64,000 nucleotides of DNA from the NCBI RefSeq assembly GCF_004664715.2, contig NC_051072.1:35162142-35226141 (forward strand), written 5' to 3'. Position 1 is the stretch's first letter. Every line of letters begins with the position of its first letter. The notes beneath the pieces were generated by a model. It did not search any database. It was not told the origin of the DNA and saw only the letters and a program-made list of their open reading frames with translations. This document shows, one piece after another, positions 55,200 through 64,000 of the stretch. The position numbers were made by a program, and so were the translations under genes. This DNA comes from Peromyscus leucopus (Eukaryota; Chordata; Mammalia; Rodentia; Cricetidae).

Positions 55200-56990
55200 G
55201 GCTAGATTTCTAGTGCCAGGGATGATTATAGTTCATAGGCATTCTGAGTCTGTGCTACCTCACCTTTGTAAAATATTCCAGTTTCCTCGATTTCCATGCA
55301 AATTTTATAATTTTGGTTTTCTTTGTGCATGAATAAAATTCCATTTTGTGTATAATTCACATTGTCATTATCTACTTAACAGTTGATGAACAACTAGGAA
55401 GATTCCTAGGTATTACAAATAGACTGACAATAAATATTGATTTGCAAGCATCTCTATGGTAGTCCTTTGGAATACAAGGAATGCTATATATGGTTCATGC
55501 CGTAGTTCTATATTTAGCTGTTTGAGAAACGAAACACTGAGACATTGTTGGCTTTTTTATTTGATATGATTTATTAATGGTTCTGCAGTCACACACTGAG
55601 ATGTAGTGTGTTTATTTATTTAATGTGACTTATTAATGGTTCTGCAGTCACACACTGAGATGTTGTGGGGTTTTATATTTAATATAATTTATTAATGGTT
55701 CTGCAGTTACACATTCACCAGCACTCCCTGCAACCTTGGCATCATCCTTTGTCATTTGCTGTCTTGATAATAGCCACTCTTACTAGTAAGTTAGAATATC
55801 AAAGTGTTCTCATTTTGCATTTCTCTGTTGACCAAGAATGTTGATCATCTTTTAAAATGTTAATAGATTTATGCCTCTGCTTTTCTGAATTCTCTCTAGG
55901 TGCATGGCTCATTTTTATTGGGTTGTTAATTTATTAATATTTACATTTTAGCTCTTTTATATATTTTAGATATTAGAACTCAGTCAATACATCATTGGCA
56001 AAGATTGTATCTCATTCCGTAGAATGTCTCTTAATTCACTTAGCAGTTTACTTTAGTGTACACAAGCTTTTTAATTTCATAATGTTCCATCTGTCAATTT
56101 GGGGTCTTATTTCCTAAGTAACCAGGGTCCTATTCAGAAATTCCTTATCTATGCCTGTGTCTTAAAATTTTTTTTACTTTTTTCTCTTGTTGTTTTAGAG
56201 GCTCAGATATTATACCATTTATTCACTGAGGTGACTTTATCATTTTTTTATCCTTGGTCTATCAGGAAATATTTTTAACAGTGCAAAATAAAATCTTACA
56301 TATAAAAATAATGTATGCTAGTAAAGCTGTAGGGGGAAGGAGCCCTGATACATTGCTGGTGTGAATGTAAATTAGTACATTCACTACAGAAATCAGAAAT
56401 CAGTATAGAAGCATCTCAAAATAGCTGGAAATAAAATAATCATGTTTAGTAGGTAAAACACTCCTAAGTATATATCCAAGGGCATCGGGAACTATACAAG
56501 AGATGACAGAATATTTGGATACTATTCACAATATCTACATCATGGACACCATCTAAGTGACTGTCAACAGTATATTGAGAAACATTATTTATGAATGTGT
56601 GTGTTTACATTACATATAAAGAAGTATTTTAAATTTAAAAAATCAAAGAAAACAAACTCATTTTGGTTCAGGAAAATAGAAAAACTAGTGTTGAGCATAT
56701 AAAACATATTAAGTCAGACTCTAAAGGTACATGTCAAATATTTTTTGTCACAAATGGAAAAGGGGAAAAGATTGTATGAAAATAAAAAGAAGTGAGTCCA
56801 CAAACTTAGAGGAAACAGGGTTTTGATAGGATTTAGCTTAAATATGATCAGCCTGCAACAAGTTATCTTTTTCCATCTCATATGATTACTTTTCATAGTC
56901 ACTGGGAAAATTCTTCATTTCCTCTGCTCTAAACTTAGAACTGTATAACCATAATTTCAAAAGATGGATGCATGATAGATAATCAAACAT
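55200..56990. repeat. Duplicated block, copy B (paralogous to 34800-37430)
   Basis: Same layout as copy A: ancient L1 ORF2 on the minus strand (55200-56280), L1 on the plus strand (56310-56580), then shared non-L1 sequence to 56990. It lacks copy A's small retroposon and B3, and has a 59-bp tandem triplication that copy A lacks. Confidence 0.7.
55535..55711. repeat. Tandem triplication, 59-bp unit
   Basis: Three units start 'cactgaga' at 55535, 55594 and 55653, and each contains 'ttattaatggttctgcagt'. Units differ at several positions, so the array is not recent. Confidence 0.95.
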
Positions 56991-56999
56991 CAATTAAAG

Positions 57000-57113
57000 G
57001 TGACACACACCTTTAATCCCAGCACTCTGGAGGCAGAGTTCTCTGAGTTCAAGGCCAGCCTGGTCTGCAGAGTAAGTTCCAAGACAGCCAGGGCTACACA
57101 GAGAAATCTCGGT
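57000..57113 (+). mobile_element. B1 SINE fragment
   Basis: 'ggtgacacacacctttaatc', 'gttcaaggccagcctggtct' and 'cagggctacacagagaaatc'. Lacks the extreme 5' end and a clear A-tail. Marks the right edge of duplicated block B. Confidence 0.9.
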
Positions 57114-57547
57114 GAGATTTACTCAAGAGCCTTGAGTTACTTCTGGGGCTTCCTTTGTGGGTCTAGAAGAGGGAAGTTTGGTTGCTAGTGGAGTGTGGGT
57201 GGTTTTCTGTTTTTGAGTTTCTGTTTTTTGAGTTATGCAAGCTGTCCATGCCCTTCCAATCCATGATTTTAATCTGATCCATGGCTACTCGTGCATAGGC
57301 ATAAGATGGAAAATAAAGTATTTCCCCTAAAACTTCACTTAGAGAACACAATTTGCTTTACTGAGCACATATCTCAAACTAGTCCAGGCTAGACTGGCCC
57401 ACTGCCCCAAATTCCAGTTTGATTATAAAAGAGAAATTACTAAGGTTTCTAGGGAGCTGTTGGGATAGAAGAGCTAGTCACTTTATTTAGAGAGGTCTGT
57501 GTTGTGGCCTGATGAGAGCAAGTTGCTTGCTAAGTACTTTTTTGGGA

Positions 57548-57549
<2 letters not shown>
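57114..57549. other. Unique DNA
   Basis: Nothing recognised. Confidence 0.5.
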
Positions 57550-57610
<61 letters not shown>

Positions 57611-57639
57611 TATGTGTGTGTGTGTCTGTGTATGTGTGT

Positions 57640-57681
<42 letters not shown>
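57550..57681. repeat. (TG)n microsatellite, 132 bp
   Basis: The longest TG tract in the window. Pure for about 60 bp, then interrupted by TC and TA units, then pure again. Confidence 0.97.
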
Positions 57682-57683
<2 letters not shown>

Positions 57684-58280
57684 TTCAAGCTAAGCAGGGT
57701 CCCGAGTTTGTAAGTTACACCTCTAGTTGCCTGCTTCAGTGATGGACATATGACCTCTGGTGTCCTGGTTACACCAAGGCCCCAGAAGTCTCATCCCATT
57801 GCAGCACCACCTGGCCGGCACCTTGCTCTATGAAGCAAGCCAAGGTGCATGAGAGTCCTTATGTATAGTTTCTGAAGGATAGCTCCTCCATCCAGTTCTG
57901 CCTCTTCTGAAGAACAGCTCCTTAGCCTCACACACAGCATGCAGTGATAGGACAACTCTAGATGTCTATTTAGAGGCCCCGTTGTCTAAAATAACACCCA
58001 GTGCATTAAGAATATTTTCAATTTCCTCTCTCTTGAAGAGTCAGCATTGCTAAAGTTTCTGCTGCTCCACAGCAAGCGTCCTCTTTCCCTGGGTTTTCAA
58101 GTAGAGTTCCTCACTTCTCACTAAGTCCCTCCCTGGAAGTGTTCCTAAAGGCTCTCAGCTTCCTGCTAGCCTACTGTGTGCTCAAGGCCTATTAGTAAAT
58201 ATTTTCAGGAGCGTGCATCTCAAAATCTCTTCAGCTTCTGTTATTTTTTCTTTATTCCAATGCAGCTTCCCACATTTCAG
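57682..58280. other. Unique DNA
   Basis: Nothing recognised. Confidence 0.5.
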
Positions 58281-58282
58281 GG

Positions 58283-58396
58283 ACCCAGTATCTGTTCATT
58301 ATCTTTTGCTATGTAGTAAATCGTCCCCAAACTTAGCTACTTAAAATATAATAAACACCATGTCCAGCAGTTTCTGTGCCTCAGAAATTCAGTAGA

Positions 58397-58465
<69 letters not shown>

Positions 58466-58484
58466 CCTCCCTCCCTCCCTCCCT

Positions 58485-58544
<60 letters not shown>

Positions 58545-58555
58545 TCTGTGTGTGT

Positions 58556-58592
<37 letters not shown>

Positions 58593-58665
58593 TGTGTGTC
58601 TGTGTGTCTGTGTGTGCGTACATGATTCTGGCTTGAGGGCTCCAGGAAGCTATAGTGAAGATGTC
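58283..58665 (+). mobile_element. Ancient mammalian repeat interrupted by simple repeats
   Basis: 'tatcttttgctatgtagtaa' and 'cttagctacttaaaatataa' followed by 'agtttctgtgcctcagaaat' resemble the widespread 'tattgctgcataacaaa...cagtttctgtgggtcagg' repeat. The (CT)n-(TG)n tract splits it. Family name not certain; a related segment is at 63808-64000. Confidence 0.5.
58398..58617. repeat. (CT)n-(CCCT)n-(CT)n-(TG)n compound microsatellite
   Basis: About 143 bp of pure pyrimidines on + (CT with a CCCT core at 58460-58492), then about 75 bp of TG/TC-interrupted TG. Confidence 0.97.
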
Positions 58666-58965
58666 ACATAGGACAAGAATGGAGCACTGTTTTAGCACAT
58701 GTCAGGCCTTGAGTTCGTACCTGGCATCAGAAGGAAAACAAACAAAACAAAACAGAGCCCCAAATGAAACCCAGCGCAGACGTTATCAGGGCAGCAGTGG
58801 TGCGAAAGCTTGGCTGGGGTTGAAGATCGTCTGTGAAGACAGTTCCTCATCAGCTGAAGACCCCAGTCTCTCCTCCTTTCAGTCTCTGGCTGCATCCATG
58901 TGCCCTCAAAAATGGCAGCCAGCCTCCCTGAGAGCGACAGCTTGAAGTAAATGGGGAAAGTGAAC
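58666..58965. other. Short unique stretch
   Basis: Contains a short CAAAA tract near 58738-58752; otherwise nothing recognised. Confidence 0.5.
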
Positions 58966-59098
58966 TCTTTGGTGTCTTTTTTTTTTTATTTTTATTTATT
59001 TTATTTAATTTTTAAATTACACTCATGATATTCATTAATTACACTCATGATACTAATCACATTTGTGGTATTCATAGATTACATTCACTGTATTCATT

Positions 59099-59148
<50 letters not shown>

Positions 59149-59967
59149 ATTTTAAATGTCGAATGTCATTTCTTGAAGTGGGTAGAAGGTCTTAAATACA
59201 GGCTTACAGCACAATGGGAGGACCCTGGAGGGCAGAAGTTCGCTACTGATGTTTTACAATCTTGTATCTAAGCTGTTAACACCCATTATTCAGGATACAC
59301 TTAAGCATTCAGGAGGGTGGAACCTGGCAGGGAATTAGCATTGGGAGGATATCAAGGTCAAGGTCCGCAAGCAAGGCAACAGTTACCCAAAATGGGGGCC
59401 AGGGACCTACAGGTCCCCCTTTTATTAAAAAATGAGCTTCTGACTTGGGTTGCATGGGACGTCAGCAGGTCACCTTACCCATCATGGAGACGCCTGCCCA
59501 GGCCACACAGGTGCTCTGTCTTAGGTTGGTGAGTACCCCCCAGGCATTGCCCATCTCTGAATACTTATTATCATACTGGCTCAGTCGTGTGTGAGCTGCA
59601 TAGTTAATTGCTGCCAAAGATCTCAAAGTGGCACTGGGCTTGCAATCTGTGTGTTCAAAAAGACCAACAGAGGTCCTGTCTCACCCATAGCCAGTAGGCT
59701 AAAGGAAACTGAACCATTCCCTTCCTTAACGAGCCATACTGTACATTTGAGTCCTTCTAAGATAGTATCCCAAAAGCAACTGGAACTTGAGTTTATAAAT
59801 TTATAATTTTCGAAGCCAATCGGGATGTATATAACTACTGAATTAAATTTATCATGCCCAATAGGATGAAAGATTAATTAACTGTGGTAGCTACTTTTGT
59901 AGCCAGGGTCTCCACTGTGCTAGCAGTAGTAAGCAATTATGAAATGGTAATTTCTTTGGTGTCTTTT
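58966..59967 (-). mobile_element. Retrotransposed ERV 3' end with poly(A) tail and 15-bp TSD
   Basis: Exact tctttggtgtctttt copies at 58966-58980 and 59953-59967 bracket a 972-bp insert. On the minus strand it starts with non-LTR sequence (59952 down to about 59430), has a polypurine tract ('aataaaaggggg', about 59412-59427), then LTR-like U3/R sequence to about 59155, an AT microsatellite, imperfect 18-20-bp 'catgatattcatta' repeats (59020-59100) and an A-rich tail. A TSD plus poly(A) is the hallmark of L1-mediated retrotransposition rather than integrase. The ERV family is not identified and no intact viral frame is visible. Confidence 0.7.
59102..59145. repeat. (AT)n microsatellite
   Basis: About 22 AT units inside the tail region of the retroposed copy. 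Confidence 0.95.
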
Positions 59968-60353
59968 ATAACTTCAGAAGCCAGAGATCATCATCTTTGC
60001 ATGATTACCTAGGTCATTTCTAGTCACTGTGGCAGAGTACTACAAGGATGCAAATACTAACAGCCACTGACCTGTGGGGCCATCTGGTTAGCTAGGACCA
60101 CGTGAGTCAAAGCAAACCGAGATGAAATTCTGAGAGTCCTGAGAGGTGGATGATGGTGGCTGGACTGTGAACTCCAGTTGTAAGGCTAGGGGAACTTGAC
60201 ATGAAGTGGTCAGTGGGGAGCTCAAATTCTAGGGAATACCTCATGACTTCACAGCTCACATAATCTTTTCAGGAGGCATTTTGGCTGGGCCTTACTCCTT
60301 TACATACTCTTTTTTTTTTTTTTGCCCCCTTTACACACTCTTAAGATGTTGTC
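59968..60353. other. Unique DNA
   Basis: A T-run at 60309-60323. Nothing else recognised. Confidence 0.5.
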
Positions 60354-60720
60354 TTAGTCAATGTTCTATTGCTGTGAAGAGACACTATGTCCAGAGCAAC
60401 TGTTCCAAAGGATTTAATGGGGGAGGGGGGGCTGGCTTACAGTTTCAGAGGTTTTAGCCCATTATCAGCAAGTCGGGAGCATGGTGGCAAGCAGGGAGAC
60501 ATGGTGCTGGAGAAGGAGCTGAGAGTTCTACATCCAGATCTGCAGGCAGCAAGAAGATAGAGCCACTGGGCCTGGCTTGGGCTTTTGAGACCTCAAAGCC
60601 CACGCCCGGTGACACACTTCCTCCAACAAGGCCACACCTCCTAGTCCTTTCTAATAGTGCCACTCCCTAAGCATTTACATATATGAACACATGGGAGCCA
60701 TTCTTCTTCAAATCACCACA
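60354..60720 (-). mobile_element. MaLR-type LTR, antisense
   Basis: 'gtcttagtcaatgttctatt', 'gctgtgaagagacactatgt', 'gcttttgagacctcaaagcc' and 'aacaaggccacacctcctag'. Same family as 7173 and 17312, one of the less diverged copies. Confidence 0.75.
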
Positions 60721-60796
60721 GCTGTGTAGTCTTCATAAGCACGGCTTCAAGTACTTTCCTGTTGGTGTTGATATTGGACTCTATCCCCTTCCCCTA

Positions 60797-60930
60797 GTTT
60801 TTGAGACAGCTCTCACCCTGTCCTCCAGGTTGTTCCGGTTCTCAGTATGCGGCCCCCAGCGGCCTCAACCCCACCTTAGTGCTGCTGTGTTAGTCTCTTA
60901 GCACTGGGATTGCACCATCAAGTCCGACTA
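60797..60930 (-). mobile_element. Diverged B1/proto-B1-like fragment
   Basis: 'tagtttttgagacagctctc' and 'cttagcactgggattgcacc' frame a segment with the B1 layout in reverse, heavily changed. Confidence 0.4.
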
Positions 60931-61024
60931 TAGTTTTCTCGATAGACGGTGGCTGCTCCATGTACTGTGCTCTTCCTTTCCATGTCCAACTGAGCCTCAT
61001 TTTCAAAGAATTTCTGCTCTTTTT

Positions 61025-61044
61025 TAAAAAAATTCTTATTTATG

Positions 61045-61093
<49 letters not shown>

Positions 61094-61210
61094 CTATGAG
61101 TATATGTATGCCTGTACCCATGGAGGCCAAAAACAAGTGTTGGATTCCTGGATCTGGAGTTGGAGGAGGTTGAGAGCCAGCCAGAGTGGGTGTTAGAAAT
61201 GGAACTCAGT
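61025..61210 (-). mobile_element. B3-like SINE with internal (TG)n, antisense
   Basis: 'aattcttatttatgtagg', (TG)n at 61049-61092, then 'catggaggccaaaaacaagt', 'ctggatctggagttggagg' and 'tgttagaaatggaactcag'. The head is truncated. Confidence 0.6.
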
Positions 61211-61424
61211 TTTGTTTTTGTTTTTTAAAATAAGTAGTTTATTCTAGAGCCAAATTTGAGTGACTATAGCCCATGACTACAGATTTAGGTTACCCCCAAT
61301 TCCATGTTCAATTTGAAAGAAGTTTCCTGAAGTATTACAGTTTTGCAGAACAAAGGGAGTCATAAGTCTGGGCAAGTTTAAAATACGTTGTTGGCCACAT
61401 AAGAGAGGCAATCACAGCAAGATG

Positions 61425-61620
61425 GGAGATGCTTTTCTTTTCTTTCTTTCTTTCTTTTTTTTTTTTCCAAGACAGAGTTTCTCTGTGTAGCTTTGGTCCC
61501 TGTCCTGGATCTCGCTCTGTAGACCAGGTTGGCCTCGAACTCACAGAGATCTGCCTGACTCTGTCTCCCAAGTTCTGGGATTAAAGGTGTGCCCCCCCAT
61601 TGTCCAGCTGGAGATGCTTT
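61425..61620 (-). mobile_element. B1 SINE, antisense, with 11-bp TSD
   Basis: ggagatgcttt at 61425-61435 and 61610-61620. A TTTC/T-rich tail, then 'gagtttctctgtgtagcttt', 'agaccaggttggcctcgaac' and 'gttctgggattaaaggtgtg'. Confidence 0.95.
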
Positions 61621-61925
61621 CCTATAGGTGTCAGGTGGCATTATCTGAGGATTCTTAGATTTTGGATTGGCTGAGTCTAGAGGTCCAGCATAAGTTCTTA
61701 ATGTTTGAGCCATGTCTCCAGACCCATCTGTTCTTTTAAAAAATGATCTGTTTTCTTGTTGCTCCAATGCTTTTACTAAGTCGATGAAAATTTAGCTAAT
61801 TTTTTTTTTACTAAAAATATACCACGCAAGCCAAAAATTTCATCCCGAGTGTCCATATCTAAGCTTTTCGTCATTTGTCTGCCTGTCTCTTGTAGTAATA
61901 CAAGCTCATTTATTTATTTACTTAT
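61621..61925. other. Unique DNA
   Basis: Nothing recognised. Confidence 0.5.
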
Positions 61926-62028
61926 TTGGTTTTGCAGGGCAGTCCATGCTGGCCTGGGGTTCACAATCCTCCCATCTTGGCACCCTAAGTCCCTGGGATT
62001 ACAGGCTCAGGCCACCACACCTGGCTTA
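61926..62028 (-). mobile_element. Proto-B1 (PB1/B1F-like) SINE, antisense
   Basis: 'cagtccatgctggcctgggg', 'agtccctgggattacaggct' and 'aggccaccacacctggct'. Alu-like rather than modern B1 spelling, so an old 7SL-derived copy. Confidence 0.6.
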
Positions 62029-63600
<1,572 letters not shown>

Positions 63601-63607
63601 AGTGAGT

Positions 63608-63676
<69 letters not shown>
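63601..63676. repeat. (GTGA)n-(GA)n microsatellite
   Basis: Three GTGA units followed by about 32 GA units. Confidence 0.97.
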
Positions 63677-63680
<4 letters not shown>

Positions 63681-63797
63681 CATGGGTGCCCCTGGAGCTG
63701 TAGTTACAGGCAGTTGTGAGCTGCCTGTCTGAGGTGGGTGCTGGGAAACATCACAAAAACAGTGTGTGCTCTAAGCCATTGCCATCTCTCCAGCCTG
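63677..63797 (-). mobile_element. B3 SINE, antisense, truncated
   Basis: 'gcccctggagctgtagttac', 'aggcagttgtgagctgcctg', 'gaggtgggtgctgggaaaca' and 'ccattgccatctctccagcc'. The GA tract replaces its tail end. Confidence 0.85.
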
Positions 63798-63807
63798 AAA
63801 AAAAAGT

Positions 63808-64000
63808 CACGTTTGTAATCTGTTTCCATGGGTCAGGGTCTGGGTACAGGTAAACTAAGTCTCAATGCTGTTCTCATCACAGCTTGGGGTCCTCTTCCAA
63901 GTCCAGTTAGCTTGTTCAATGACAGGACTCAGCTCCTTGACATCAGTGGACCGAGCCTCGGTGCCTCAGGCCTCTTCTTCGTAGATAGTCCGCTGTGGCT
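63808..64000 (+). mobile_element. Ancient mammalian repeat fragment, cut by the window edge
   Basis: 'catgggtcagggtctgggta', 'cacagcttggggtcctcttc', 'aatgacaggactcagctcct' and 'gaccgagcctcggtgcctca' follow the layout of the same old repeat family as 58283-58665. Name uncertain. Confidence 0.4.

Overview
This window is mammalian nuclear DNA from a muroid rodent, most likely a cricetid (hamster, vole or deer-mouse type). The evidence is the repeat content: B1, B2, B3 and B4 SINEs, MT/ORR1-like MaLR LTRs, L1 3' ends, many ERV solo LTRs and long (TG)n tracts. Several B1 copies carry the right-end variant reading 'aggaaaggcgcaaagctac' in sense orientation (for example 25075-25260), which I associate with cricetids rather than Mus or Rattus. 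The species is an inference.

The only recognisable protein gene is a class II olfactory receptor (OR) of the OR6C type at about 41.23-42.54 kb. It is a pseudogene. Its two halves are separated by an ERV solo LTR of about 322 bp flanked by a 6-bp duplication. The initiator ATG appears lost, and two near-invariant transmembrane asparagines are replaced. No other credible protein-coding exon, functional RNA gene or complete transposon was found; nearly all open reading frames are chance frames through SINEs, L1 tails or microsatellites. The window reads as intergenic DNA within or beside an OR cluster.

Layout. 0-9 kb: unique DNA, a B4, an L1 with an inverted 5' end (2.1-3.7 kb), two related solo LTRs (4.05-4.56 and 6.42-6.97 kb) and two MaLR LTRs. 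9-20 kb: unique DNA with B1/B2 copies, five MaLR LTRs, two MIRs, purine-rich simple repeats and a CTCF-type motif at 19.56 kb. 20-34 kb: B4, MIR and LTR fragments, a heptanucleotide minisatellite of about 283 bp at 27.5 kb, a CpG-richer patch at 32.1-32.6 kb, an AT microsatellite and a URR1 hAT element. 34.8-37.4 kb: a block built on ancient L1 sequence that recurs, diverged, at 55.2-57.0 kb and looks like an old segmental duplication. 37-43 kb: AT-rich unique DNA, an inverted pair of LTRs and the OR pseudogene. 43-55 kb: solo LTRs and a nested L1 complex. 57-64 kb: very long TG and CT tracts, an apparently L1-retrotransposed ERV tail (58.97-59.97 kb), MaLR, B3 and B1 copies, and an ancient mammalian repeat at the right edge.

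No gene network can be described because there is one dead gene. The main interest is in genome dynamics: exact target-site duplications date several insertions relative to one another, the duplicated block preserves an empty target site for a small retroposon, and many microsatellites sit at the dinucleotide tails of B4 SINEs.
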